From the NCBI GenBank assembly GCA_032358255.1, contig JAULBX010025164.1, positions 124,001 to 188,000 of the forward strand: DNA of 64,000 nucleotides. The letters run 5' to 3'. Within the stretch, counting starts at the first letter, position 1; each line of letters starts with the position of its first letter. The notes below the pieces were generated by a model that saw only the letters and a list, made by a program, of their open reading frames with translations, did not search any database and was not told the origin of the DNA. A program made the translations under genes and the position numbers. This stretch comes from Heterotrichella gracilis (taxonomy: Eukaryota > Sar > Xanthophyceae > Tribonematales > Xanthonemataceae). Shown piece by piece: positions 47,059 through 58,857 of the stretch.

Positions 47059-48253
47059 GGTTCTGCCGTCAAGGACAGTCATGCCCCGCGTTGGTGCAAG
47101 CAGCTCTCAGGTAACAGCTAGAGGGCAGCAGAATGGATTCAGCACTTGTGGTCTGGCTTGTTTTTCTCGTGGCTAGCTCCACGCTCTTCACACTCTTCAA
47201 TTTCCGTAATACAAACAGCTGACTGCCCGTCGGTAGCAGCGTCACCTGCAGAGTAGCCAATCAGTGGTAGCACGCTCCCTTTATTCCACCGGTTATTCCA
47301 CCATTATTGTGCCAGCAGGGACTAGCATGGCAGCCTCCACACTCTGTGCACTGAGGGCTTCTACCCAGTGACCCTGTAATACATTGAACCACGATCTGCG
47401 ATACAGGCGACGCTGTATTAGATTGTCACAAGCTGTCTGGGGTGACCTGCACAGTGCACCCTTAAGGGTTGCCTGTGGTACGTGTGTGCAGGAAGTTCAC
47501 CGCTCTTCCTGGCAGTGTTGGTAAAGGGAGGTGGTCCCACCGGTAGTTCCCACAGCCGTTGCAATGGTATTGCACATGGAGGTGATGCAGCGCATGCCGC
47601 ATCACTGTGCCAACCCAACGGGGCTCAGAAGGCAAGCTTCAACTGTCTTAAGCCTCTAGGAGAAACCATGCTTGGGAGACTTTATTTGTGGGCTGCCTCT
47701 CACTTGGCTGAGGCTCGTATGCTTGTGCCAATGCAAGGGGCAATCGACAAGAGGCAAAACATATTCTAAGTGAGCTTGTTACAAACTCTTATCACAACAG
47801 CTCATGCCCGTTGACCTTCCCCACAGAATCTCATTTGCACGAGATGCAAATTACCGCACACACACATGCGGTATTCCAACTCCCCAAGCTCCCCAAGTAA
47901 CCCTGCTCCCCTCACATACCGTGCACCACGGCTGTTGCCCAAAAGGAAGTGAAGCAACCCACGTGCCGTGGTTGTAGTGCCAGCGACCACAACCCACAAG
48001 TGGACGGGGCTAGCTACTTTTCCCCCTTTTTAGCTACTGTACATTGCAGTCCAATTCCACATCCCAGGTTTGTCATGCAACCTAGGCTTGTCGTGCAGTC
48101 TATTTGCGGTGGCAGTTCTTCAAAGCTGGCAGGAGACGCCCCTCAACAAAGCCCACATACGCGACAGGTGCCACACACGTGACCAAAGGCTCCTCCATAA
48201 CGTTGAAAATACACAGTGCTGAAAATAATGTGCGTCAGTGCCCCTTTGATTCC
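47059..48253. other. No gene recognised between QCR8 and MPC2
   Basis: Convergent 3' ends of QCR8 (plus) and MPC2 (minus). A TGTAA at 47375-47379 could serve QCR8. No other gene is supported. Confidence 0.5.
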
Positions 48254-48733
48254 TCAGGGCTGGCTTGGAGCGGCTTGCATATCGTGCCGAACCTTCCTGC
48301 TCAGTTGGTACAGCCCAGTGACAGCCATGAAGCAGTTGACAGCGAGGAGGTTGTAGTTCACCTGCAAGTTATGTCACACAGTCAAACTCCATCACAAGTA
48401 GAATATTTGCAGTGCAATATCGACCCATGTCACTTGTGGGTTGCAGGCCTCCCACCACATACCACACGCACACGCGCGGCAGTTTCCCCATCCCATGTAC
48501 AAAGGCCAGGCAGCACGTACCGGGGTGATCTGCGTGCTGAAGCGTGACCAGATGAGGCCAGTTGCAGTGATGGCTGTTTGTTGTGGGTATGACACCAGCT
48601 CTGCTGGGCGGTTGTAGTCTGCAATGTTTGCCAGGGAGATGCCCCACTTGAACGTTGGCGCCCAAAAGTGGATGGTCTTGGGACCAGCTGGGTGGTTCCA
48701 GAACTGTTTGAGTTTGGAGCCTGCGGCAGCCAT
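48254..48733 (-). CDS. MPC2: Mitochondrial pyruvate carrier, MPC2 type
   Basis: Two exons, 48733-48521 and 48361-48254, join in phase 0 for 106 residues. MPC proteins form a heterodimer in the inner mitochondrial membrane that imports pyruvate. Family residues are FWNHPAGPKTIHFWAPTFKW, then GLIWSRFSTQITP and NYNLLAVNCFMAVTGLYQL, with three hydrophobic helices. IWSRxS with HPAGPKT marks the MPC2 branch rather than MPC1. The start is the ATG giving MAAAGSKLKQ. An in-frame TTG upstream is ignored. Confidence 0.95.
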
Positions 48734-49880
48734 CTTGAGCAAAAGGTAGACACCTGTTACAACATTTCAGCACTTAACAACCAATATTCGGTGGAGAAAG
48801 CATCTAGGGTATCAGGCACAGCCCAGTGCCCGTAGAGAACGGCACACACCAGCAGTTGCCACAAAGGTATTGATGCCAATGTCTTGCAGGTTAAACGCGG
48901 TAAACAAGGTATGGACAAGGCTGGAGTGGACAAGGCTGCACTATCGTTTGAAAATGCATGCATATGGAGCATGACTGAAACGACAGCCCCAGTGAACTAT
49001 CGTGGGCTAATAGTGCACAGCGATGTTCTCGTCAGAGGTGTATCACTTGCGCACCGAATCACTGCAGAAAGGACGGTCTCAGTTGGGCCCGTACAGCGGC
49101 GAGCAGAGTGATGAGAAGTCACTGCATGCAACCCACTTCAACCTGAGCGTACTGATCGTTGTCGACGACTCGATATGCAAGCTGATCAGGGCTTGAATCA
49201 AAGACAAGCTATCACCGTGACACCGTAGAACTTCCGTTGTTGTACCAAAAGGTACACTTTGGCATTTGGGCAGTGTGCGAGAAGTTCTTGCGCCACCAGA
49301 AACCCTAGGATAATACCCTTAGTCCTGGCCACCCACCCATGCACGCGCAAGGCCCGAGTGTGTGGGTGTTGGAGGGATGGTGGTGCCATGATGGTGTAAG
49401 CGGCCAGGAGATGGTGGCGTAAGCCGTAGGCCATTGTAATGAACATCATTTTTGTCACCATGCCCAAGCATCGCCCCCACTACCGATCCATTTTGCCCAA
49501 GCATCTTGCCAACCACACATTGCATGTCACTGACTCAAGGGGTCGGCGCTGGTGTCCAGAGGCATTACACAAATCCGCTAACCCTCAGTGCCAGCCAACT
49601 GCGGCAAGGCAGCACAACCTGTGAGAGCATCATGGAGTCCCTCAGACACCTTCCAACCCAACGTGATAAGGCATAGGGCAGCTTTTACGGTGTCTTACCC
49701 AGTGCAAGGAACCACTGTACTGTGCATAGCTACATAGTCAAGAAAGCTATATAATAGAAAAAGGGTCACGGGCAAACAACCAGGAAAAAAAACTCCACGA
49801 GTGCACAAACCAGTGGATCAACAACGCCCATGAAAACCCCTAAACATGATCAAGGAACGCAACAAACCGGACACATACAC
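48734..49880. other. No gene recognised
   Basis: Upstream side of MPC2 and downstream side of the fucosyltransferase-like gene. No supported gene, RNA or repeat. Confidence 0.5.
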
Positions 49881-51900
49881 TCAACTCTCCTGGCCTAGCC
49901 ACGTCCACAACGGCTCCAGAAGCCTGCGCAATAGCCTGCGGCTGGCTGGGGGTTCCTCAACAAGGGTGCCCCCTGCATGAATAGTTTGTAGCCACAGCTT
50001 GGGCTCGACCACCGCAGAGCTGTTGACCAAAAATGAATGTGTTTTCTTAGGCTTATTATGGCTCATGGCCCTGACCTCCCGGACCAAGAACGACATGGTG
50101 GACGCCTCCAAACCCACAAACTTGTCTGCGCCCAACAGCAGCAAGTAGTCGATCGCTGCCAGCTGCTCAGAGTGCAGCTCCTGCTTCTGCTCCTTGGAGA
50201 GGTAGCGCTCCTTCCACCGCACCTCCTTGGCCAGCTTGGCATCCGTCACGTCCGTGGCAAACTTGAAAAACACCTTGTCAGCCTCGTATGACAGCAGCCC
50301 CGAGGCGATGTACACCACCGTGTGCTCGTCAAACCCAGCACCCCGCATCTCCTCCAGGTAGGCGTCCATCACGGCGCTGCGCCCACCCAGCAGCATGAGC
50401 CAGTCCTCCACGTCGTCCTCTACCCGCAGGTGCACCGCATTGTACTTGCTCCCCACGTGCTTCCCCACAGCAGCAGCGATCTTCTCCAGAGCTGAAGCCA
50501 CCTTGAGCTGGGCAGCCACCTCGTTCACAAACCGCATGCCTGTGGAGGGGTGTGTGTGTGTTAGTCACAGGCATTCCGATGCAGCCACCTCGGCCACAAA
50601 CCGCACGCATGCGCAGGCAGGAAGGTTAGTTACAACCGGCCACCTTGTGCACAACCGGCATGCCTGTGAATGGAGGGGGTTTTCTTAGTCACAGGCGCCC
50701 AAGCCAGGTCAGCCCCATATGCCTTGGCCCAGTTAAGCCTGGCAAATGCTCGCACCAACTGCTATGTATAATGCGATCCCCATGCCTCCCCCGTCCCTAT
50801 GCACGGCGCTTAAGCCCCCGGGCATCGCCCCAGTGTCTCCCACACCCAATGGGGTCCCTGCCATGCGCCAATAATGAACCCACATGCACACCAACCCATG
50901 CAGAGGCAGAAAACCACCTCTACACCAGTGCTATCAATGCAGACTTCACCCTGCACCCTGAACCTTGGCCAGGGCAGCTGCACGCACCTGTGGAGGTGTT
51001 GACAGCAAACTGGGTGCAGGGGAGGTCGATGACCGTGACAGACCCCGGGGCGTGGTTGAGCAGCTTCTGCTGGTCGCGCTTGTTCTGCTCCACTGTGTTG
51101 CGGAACATGGCCAGGAACTGCTTGAGCGGGAGGGCATTCCGGAACACATTACGAAGCTGCCCCGCTACATGCGCAGCAACCACGTCGCTGTCTGAGTGCA
51201 CTGGGAAGGCATAGGCTGGCCCATTCAGGTCTGGGAGGCTGGTGTTGACTGGCACCAGCTGAAGGGCCACCTGGTGTGCCTCAGCCCACTGCTGGAGGGG
51301 CGGGTAGCTGAAGAGGGTGTCAAATGGCTGGGTGGTCCACACCGCTGTAGAAAGCTCCTTGAGACCCACATCGTCAGTGTCTGGTCGCCAGGGCTCGCCA
51401 TACGAGTCCCGGCTGATGGCTGGAGGGATGCTGACCTTGATCTGGCTCACAGCCAAGCTGCTCTTCAGGGTACGCACCAGGGTGAACACTGACGCGTGGC
51501 TGTACCATTGGGAGGCGAAGCCCCCGCAGACCGTGTAACGGATGGTGAGCTTCAGGCGCATGTAGGGCCTGCCCTCCTGCTTTCCGTGCTTCAGAAAGTG
51601 GAGCATCGCAGCCTCCGCCGTCTTGATGCCCACGGCAGGGAGGTCTGGGTTGAGTGAGAGGTATGCTAGCCAATCAAACCCCTTGGGGAGGGCTCCCTGG
51701 AACACGCCAAACTCTTCGCTGGCAGCAGCGTCCTCTTGCAGCGCGTTGGCATCGAACTCCTCGAAGTCGCCCCCGCCCTCAAACTCCAGCTGCTCAAACA
51801 CAGGCTGCTGGGCGTGCTCAGCCCTGTGTTGGATGAGGTGCTGCCCATGGGATGCCAATATCACACAACTCGCCACCAGGGCAGATAACAGCCAAGGCAT
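49881..51900 (-). CDS. Secretory O-fucosyltransferase-like protein with an added NPDL-type module
   Basis: Two exons, 51900-50988 and 50539-49881, join in phase for 523 residues. An N-terminal signal sequence (MPWLLSALVASCVILASHG) is followed by an acidic linker. A module of about 45 residues then appears: FDWLAYLSLNPDLPAVGI, then HFLKHGKQEGRPY. This resembles the YLxxNPDL...HGxxEGR module attached to many bacterial and algal glycosyltransferases. The rest resembles the GDP-fucose protein O-fucosyltransferase fold: VCGGFASQW near the start, AVHLRVEDD (the HLRxExD box binding GDP-fucose) and VYIASG in the second exon. It would act in the ER or Golgi lumen. The substrate is unknown, and the family call rests mainly on HLRVEDD and the layout. 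Confidence 0.7.
50539..50700 (-). repeat. Copies of the second-exon edge of the fucosyltransferase-like gene
   Basis: cacaaaccgcatgcctgtgg at 50526-50545 (acceptor and codons MRFVNEV) is repeated as ggccacaaaccgcacgcatg near 50592 and tgcacaaccggcatgcctgtg near 50647. The flanking ttagtcacaggc is copied too. Confidence 0.7.
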
Positions 51901-53180
51901 GGCACAGCCGGCACTAGGAACAAAGGATACAGATCAAAACCTAATGCTGGCTACGCCCACCACCTTGGCCCTTGGGAGGCCCAGCCCGCAACAGTGGGCC
52001 CCCACTAAATAATGGACATGGCCCACTTTTTGCACATGCACCAAACCCAACAATCTGCAAGCAACGACCACGATCACGACAACGGGAAATAGGCTGGAGC
52101 ACGATTATTGTCCGAGTGTTTTCGACAAAGAGTGTGCAGGGCGAGGGCTTGCCCGAGTGCTTATGAATATCGCAGTGCAGTACTCCCAGCGCCACGAGAG
52201 TGGTTTCCTGCTGGACACGTGTGCGAGCCTTCTTCAGAAGGTTCCTATTGAAAGAAGTGGCGAATTGGGTTGGTGGGCGTGATATAGTTGTGTTGTGTTG
52301 TGTCGCCAGCGCTACCGAGACTCCCACCAATTTGGAGCAGACGCTTGTCGCATGGGTTGCATGCGAGGTACCTTCACGGAGGTAAGCCCCAATCGAACCT
52401 GCACAACGCCAGATTGGGCAAGCCTCTGCCTGTCCCATAGGTTATTGTGACATTGGGGAACGACCCTGTGCCTCATTCAACCGCTGTCGCTGCAGCGTTT
52501 TATAAGTAGCTGATGCCCGCTGTGTCTTTGATCAATCCCCTCAACTTGTCAAACGTCTCTGACACCTAACTGCGTATGGTGCAGGCCAATCAGGGCATCT
52601 AGCCCGCTTTGACTGTCGTGTGGCCTTTCCTGGCAAGAGCCCAGTAGAAGGCCCAGCCATGGAACCTTCTCACGTCTACCCTAGCCTGATTACTAGTAGC
52701 CCTAGGAGCTTAGAGCACTTGAAACGCGGATAAGGGTCTCAAGCGCAGCCCTAGGAGCCCAGTTTGCAGCAGCAGTTTCAGCCGGAGTCCAGAACCGTCT
52801 GCAGCTTTCTCCATCCCCGCGACTGAACCACCCATGGCCTCCTGGGTACTGCCCACAACCCACCGCAGCTTGGTCCAATCCAGTTGAGGCAACAGAGTAG
52901 CGCCGTATCTGGCAACAAGGACTACAACAGCAGCACTTGTGAAACAAGCACAGCTGAAGAGGCTGCCGTGCAGCAGGAGGTAGCCAGCTGTTGCACCAGT
53001 GCTCAGTGCTCCCGCACCCAAGCCTGTGGGTACCCTGCAAGAGTGCATACACCACCACCGTGGTAACCTCACCTCATCCTACAGTCAGCACCTGCGTCAG
53101 CAGATTCACGGCCAGCTGCTGCGTGCCAAGTGGTGCCCACCGTCACCGCCGTCAGCCCAGCCCACCGCCACCACCCACTC
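51901..53180. other. No gene recognised
   Basis: An open frame of 165 codons on the minus strand (51941-52438) shows no family motif. The first part is probably the promoter of the fucosyltransferase-like gene. Nothing else is recognised before the SGNH hydrolase start. Confidence 0.4.
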
Positions 53181-56100
53181 ATGAGGTCCGTACATGCCCT
53201 CCCCACCTTACTACTGCTAGTGTACATCCCCTTTCTTCCACCCGCCGCCACAGCGGCATTGACCAGCACCCGCACCAGCACCAGCACCAGCACCAGCACC
53301 AGGGCACCACAGGCGTTGCGCAGGCGGCTACACCAGGGCACCTCAGGAGTAACCCAAAAGGTGGGCATCAATAAACCCATTTTGTGCCTTGCGGTGAAAT
53401 TGTGCCGCGTGGCGTGCACCTTGCGCCATGCAGTATATATTATACGTGGGATGCATGGCATGTTCCTTCCGCCTTGCAATGCGTGTGTGCTGCATCGCAA
53501 AGCAGCTTGCACTGTGCAGTGCACATATGCCGCGCCGCATCGCAAATCATCAGCATTTTCTTCTTTTCAGAAGCCTTGTTCCCAAATCACTCTGTTTTTG
53601 TATACCGTATTACACGCATTGGTCCAAAATGGGCTTTGTGATGTAAGACATATATTTGGGAAGCGTGTGATTCAGAATCCCCTCGTGTGATTCAGAATCC
53701 CCAGAAGCGTGTGACCCCGGGGTCAGGGCATGTCAACCATGTTTTGGGACGCGCACCAGAAAAATTTAAGGTTTTGGGTTGGCAAGACCGTTCACACTCA
53801 ACTTTGAAGTGGGTCTCACCCACGTCTCGTTTGGGGCCTAAGTAGTACGCGCCCCGCATCGGCGCACCTGACATGCGCACCTGACATGACGGCAATGACG
53901 CCAAAAATCTCAACCCTACCTGTGCAGCAATACCCTTACGGCAACCAGCACCATGTGCCTTGGGCGCATGCGCGTGACTACCAGCCCTGGCGCCACNNNN
54001 NNNNNNNNNNNNNNNNNNNNNNNNNNNNNNNNNNNNNNNNNNNNNNNNNNNNNNNNNNNNNNNNNNNNNNNNNNNNNNNNNNNNNNNNNNNNNNNNTTGC
54101 ACGCCATGTATGTCAAGGAGGTGGAGAATGCAAAGAGCAGCGGGGAGGTAAGGGTGTAGGGTTCATACATTATGGGTAAGGGTTTGGGCGCATGCGCGTG
54201 ACTACCAGCCCTGGCGCCACTTGCACGCCATGTATGTCAAGGAGGTGGAGAATGCAAAGAGCAGCGGGGAGGTAAGGGTGTAGGGTTCATACATTATAGG
54301 TAAGGGTTTGGGCGCATGCGCGTGACTACCAGCCCTGGCGCCACTTGCACGCCATGTATGTCAAGGAGATGGAGAATGCAAAGAGCAGCGGGGAGGTAAG
54401 GGTGTAGGGTTTATACATTATGGTTAAGGGTTTGGGCACACGCGCGTGACTACCGGGCCAGGCGCAACCTGCTCGCCATGTATGTCAATGGAGGTTGACA
54501 TGGCCTACCCGCTTGAATGTAAAAAAACTACAAAGGCGCATTGCCCAGTTGCGGTTCTACGATGCCAAATAGAACACTTGGCAGGACAAGGAAGACCATT
54601 TTCCGGGACGCTTGAACACTTTGCCCCTCGCATGCACAGGGCCTGGAGCTGATCTTCTATGGCGACTCCATCACCGAGTCATTCCGCGGCAGCGTCATGG
54701 GCCACCCCTTCAAGCTGTTTGATGGCACCCCGGAGGTGTGGCAACATCACGTGGCGGACAGGTTCAAGGCAGGCGCGTTCGGCATCTCAGGTGCGGGGGG
54801 AAGCAAAAACCCTAGGACAGGGCTCTTGTGTTACAACGCGTGTGGCAGTGCCATGTGGTGAGGCGTGGGTCGAGGCAGAGTGTTTGATGGCGGCATCGTC
54901 CATGCGTCACCCCTCCAGGCCCCTGTTTAGGGTTTAGGGTTTTTTATGGCTTGCCCGAGGTGTGGCAAGGGCTTGCTGCATATAACCTGAGGGCGGGGCG
55001 CGTTTGGCATCTCAGGCACTGGCAAAACCCTGCGGAAGGGTTTCCAGGTGAAGCGAGAACCTCCCAAGCGACATGACAGGGCGCCGCATGTGGCGCTACC
55101 ACTTGGGTCTTGTAGGGTTTCGGGTGTTCTTAGGCCTTGCCCCCCTCGCGTGCAGGTGACGTGACAGAGCACCTGATGTGGCGCCTGTTGAACGGGGAAG
55201 GCCCAGAGGGGCTGGGTGCTAAGGCGATCGTGCTGCTGATCGGCACCAATGATTTGGGCCACGCGATGAGCGAGGTGCGGAAACCCCAACCCTGAACATA
55301 AACCCTAAACCCTGTACCGTGATCAGCGATCGTTGTGCTGATCGGCACCAGCGATCGGCACCAGCGATGCGCGATGAGCGAGGCGCACGAGCGCCGCCTA
55401 GGAACTGAAAACCCTAAACCCTTAGGGTGCCCCAGCGTATGACCAGGCCCATAGCGCTCATATGTAATGATTACATATGGGATCACAAGTAATATTACAT
55501 CTGATCATTTTATCATTTTATCATTTATGATCAGCTGAGCTTAATGACACCCCACTTCCTCCTCTTGCAGAAGAGCAAGGAGGCCTATGACCAGGCCACG
55601 GGCCGACCTCAACTCAGATGTAATTATTACATACGGGATCAGATCTAATGATTATGTATGATTGCATACGCTTGATTACACCCCATTCCCCCCCTTGCAG
55701 GAGAGCAAGGAGGCGTATGACCAGGCCATGGCCGACATCATCTCCAATGTGGTGGCAATCTGCCAGTATTTGCAGCAGGCGGCCCCCGGGGCGGAAATCT
55801 TCCTGATGGCGCTGCTGCCCAGGGGCCTGGGTTTCAGGAGCGGGAGGGTCAAATTCGAGCAGCCATCCATGTGAGTTGTGGGGGCACATGTTGGCAATTA
55901 TGTAATCTAAGCACTTGCCCATTTTAAACGTAAAGAGGGGGGCGCTTGGGGCAGTGTCAAATGTTGTGGATCAGGCGGCCCCTGAGGCAGAAATCCTGCA
56001 TGCTGCCAGGGGCCTGGGGTTCAGGAGCGGGAGGGTCAAATTTGCGCAATCGTGCATGCAGGTTGGGGGGCCATGTGGTCTTCACCAAATTTGCGCAGCC

Positions 56101-57224
56101 GTCCATGTATGCTGGGCCATATGGTAGGGTATACATGCCACATCAATGTAGCGATTGCAGGGGATAGAGTAGACACGAGGTAGCACCTTCTTTGTTGCGA
56201 CCTCCTCGTCCTTAACCAACGCGTCAGTTCACAATATGGCAACATGGCTGCGTAGATGTTAATTTGATGTAATTACTTAAGATCCTCCTGTGGGAAATGC
56301 AGCAGCCCTCCTTGTGAGGGGAGAGAGGTGCCCCAGTTGGGAAACGGCCCTGCCCCTGCCCCTCCCCTCCTGTGCGCAGTCCCACTCCCCCCCTGGACCA
56401 AACCAACAAGGTGGTACCCTAGCCCCGGAACCCTACACCCCAAACCCTAAATCATCAACCCTCGAGGATCGGCTGACACCCTCCCCTCCTGCGCGCAGTT
56501 TCACCCCTGCCCTAGACCACATCAACAAGGGGTATGCAGATTTTGTGAAGGAGGGGAGCTCGGGCCACATCCACTTTGTGGATTGCGACCAGCACTTCAT
56601 TTCTGATGACAAGAAGCGCCTCAAAAAGGATCTGATGCCTGACGGCCTGCACCCCAACGCAGCCGGCATGGAAAAGGTAGGGGATGCTGGTTAGGGTTTA
56701 AGCTAGGGTTTAGGGTTACACCCACTGATGCCTGAAGAGCTTGCACCCCATAGCAGCTGGCATGGAGAAGATAGGGCGATGGGGTTCTGGCTAGGGTCTT
56801 GGCTGGGGTCCCGCCTAGGATGTAGTCCTGGATTACATTAGGGTTTGAGCTAGGGTCAGGGATGGCCGCCAGCAACCCAAGAGGTGAAGAACGACCCCTT
56901 TTTAATGATCATGTTACCAGCATCGGATCGTTAAAAAGGGATGCTGGCATCGTACCTGTATGGAGCAAGTAAAAGGACTAAAACACATCCTGCCCCATGT
57001 GTGGCGCCATCCATGGATGAAAAGTGCTTTACACGCACGTTCTGTCGAAAACATCTCTACCCAGAGCACCAACGTTTCCCCTCCCCTCGCAACTGATACA
57101 GCCCTTCTTCCCCTTGTTGCAGGTGCTGGAGTGCCTGGAGCCGCACCTAGGTAGGGTTTTTGGCAGCAGGCACACCATCAGCCAGGGAAATGACAGCAGC
57201 GCCAAACCCCAGCCTGCTCAATAA
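53181..57224 (+). CDS. Secreted SGNH/GDSL hydrolase, PAF-acetylhydrolase-like
   Basis: Seven exons, 53181-53360, 53928-54147 (containing the N gap), 54640-54790, 55156-55274, 55701-55870, 56499-56676 and 57123-57224. Phases close; without the gap there are 339 residues. SGNH hydrolases are Ser-His-Asp esterases acting on acyl or acetyl groups of lipids or polysaccharides. Block I is FYGDSITESFRG (catalytic Ser), the Asn block is LLIGTNDLGHAM, and block V is DGLHPNAAG (catalytic Asp and His). The first exon gives a signal peptide (MRSVHALPTLLLLVYIPFLP) followed by Thr/Ser/Arg repeats encoded by a CACCAG microsatellite, so the enzyme is secreted or enters the ER. WRHLHAMYVKEVENAKSS precedes block I as in animal and algal PAF-AH-like proteins. 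Almost every intron carries exon-edge copies. Confidence 0.9.
53261..53303 (+). repeat. CACCAG microsatellite inside the first SGNH hydrolase exon
   Basis: Tandem CAGCAC/CCAGCA hexamers encode an alternating Thr/Ser run after the signal peptide. Length variation here would keep the frame. Confidence 0.85.
53960..54490 (+). repeat. 123-bp tandem array of the SGNH second-exon end, with an assembly gap
   Basis: The unit carries the codons HARDYQPWRHLHAMYVKEVENAKSSGE, the donor GAG|GTAAGG and a TAGGGTT-type intron part. After the coding copy it recurs at about 54188, 54311 and 54435, and the last copy is strongly diverged. The second and third copies keep the donor. Confidence 0.9.
53997..54096. 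other. Assembly gap of exactly 100 N
   Basis: The flanks (...ctggcgccac and ttgcacgcca...) are contiguous in every other copy of the surrounding 123-bp unit. The gap therefore probably hides a whole number of repeat units, and its true size is unknown. Confidence 0.95.
55455..55660. repeat. AT-rich palindromes and an exon-edge copy in an SGNH intron
   Basis: 55459-55479 is a perfect palindrome (CATATGTAAT, G, ATTACATATG). Similar taattattac and tgatcatt...atgatca inverted sequences follow up to 55660. Between them, 55565-55600 copies the start of the exon at 55701 (ESKEAYDQA). Further edge copies lie at 55960-56060, 56360-56385 and 56726-56770. Confidence 0.7.
56895..56940. repeat. Inverted repeat in the last SGNH intron
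   Basis: Arms CCCTTTTTAATGATC (56896-56910) and GATCGTTAAAAAGGG (56926-56940) pair with one mismatch around 15 nt. Possible MITE remnant. Confidence 0.5.
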
Positions 57225-58857
57225 CAGCCACCAGCCCAATCATGACTTCCTTCCTCCCTGCAGCTTCAAAAACCCCTGCCATAGTCCCCTCCTTTTCACA
57301 GTTGCTGTTAACCTCTTGATGCCATGGTAGATCACTGGATTGCCAGATAACGGGCATAACCCTGACTGGTCTGTTTGCATGACACCTGACACCTATACTG
57401 TGCAGACCTATGACCCATCTAAAACGTAACACTGATACCAATTTTGCCCTCCCCCGGACCAATCCCGAGCTGACTTTTGCTTGATGCGTGAGTTGCGATG
57501 CCGTTCTTGCGCGCTTTTGGCATTCGTTTTACTGTCTTTTAATTTATCCCCAGCCTCAGACCGCAGGGTATACTAAACCCTACTAGGGTCTGGAGTGCCA
57601 GCACTTGTGCAGCGCTGCAGAGTTGGTGGCAGGTGACCTGATGCTTTCCCCTGGTTCTGCGACACGTGCTGTGCCCGAGCGTGCAAGACAATGCCCTTGT
57701 AATGATATTAAACCTTTTATCCAGTAGGCAGGCACAGGGTGCATCACCACCCCACGGTGAGACCGTCTCACCACCCGTGTGTCTACTGTTGAATCCTTGC
57801 CCTGTCCCCAGGCAGTCCCGCGAGCGCGGCCACAGGGCTGGGGGTGACGCCGCCCGTGGCCACCATGGCATTGGTTGGTTGCCCACCATTGCAATCCCCC
57901 ACCACCGCAACACCCGCTTCACCAGTCTTTTGGCAGACGCCAGCAGTGTGATTATAACGCAAAATAGCACTTTCAAGTTATACTGCAGCGTCCTCTAGCG
58001 GCACTGTGGTCCTGTTCCCTGCAAGAATGCATATGCCTTGATGCATCGAGGGGAATGTGCCAGTGTTTGGTGTCTCCCCTGCCAGTCATTACGGTGGGCG
58101 GAAGGAAGGAAGGAGGCGAAGTGGATCAGTTAAACCTGAATGGAGCCTAGGCGTCTGCTGCTCAATGTCTGCCCAAGATCAACTCCCCAATGGAATTGAA
58201 TGCCTGGCCAACTTCATGCCACCATGCCACCAAAGACAAGTACGGTACCACACAGGCAATACGTTTCTCCTGACAGCACGACAGCTGCAGCTAGCTGTTG
58301 GGTGGCTGCCGTGGAGTGACGTTGCCTCGTGAGGTTGGGCTGACACTTTTCTGTGGTTCTGACGAGAAGACCCTAGCGCGCTATAGCGTGGCGCGCCGCA
58401 GACCAAGGGAACCCTCCTGGGGTCGAGGCCAAGGGACTTGGACTGACACACGTCGGCTGACGTATAGGATACCGTGTCAACACCAAAATGGTTGCAACCT
58501 GCAACCTGCGCGCTATCAGTGATACTTGGTCGTCAAGCTTGTGCAGGTGTAGGTTGCTGGAAGACATCGTCGTGCACCTGGTACACTTTCACGTTTGTAC
58601 CTTGTCGGTGGTTAGCGGGCGAGGCGGACCGTTGCGGTAACTGGTCTCCTCGACCAAGAGTGTCGCATACAATAAAGAACAACAACGTTTACAAACGGCC
58701 TGATAGCTGCTGCAACCATCAAGCGCCAGCGAAACGTTTTTGTCATCAACGTCTCGGGGCGTTGTATTGCGATTTCAGCTTGATCCCGGAGTACTGGTCT
58801 GCTCAACTAGTTGGGCAGTACTAACATGGGCAGAACTTGCCTTTACGCAACCCGCCT
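57225..58857. other. No gene recognised
   Basis: 3' UTR of the SGNH hydrolase and upstream region of the TKL kinase. Frames of 103 to 145 codons on the minus strand (57539-57976) show no motif. Confidence 0.45.
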
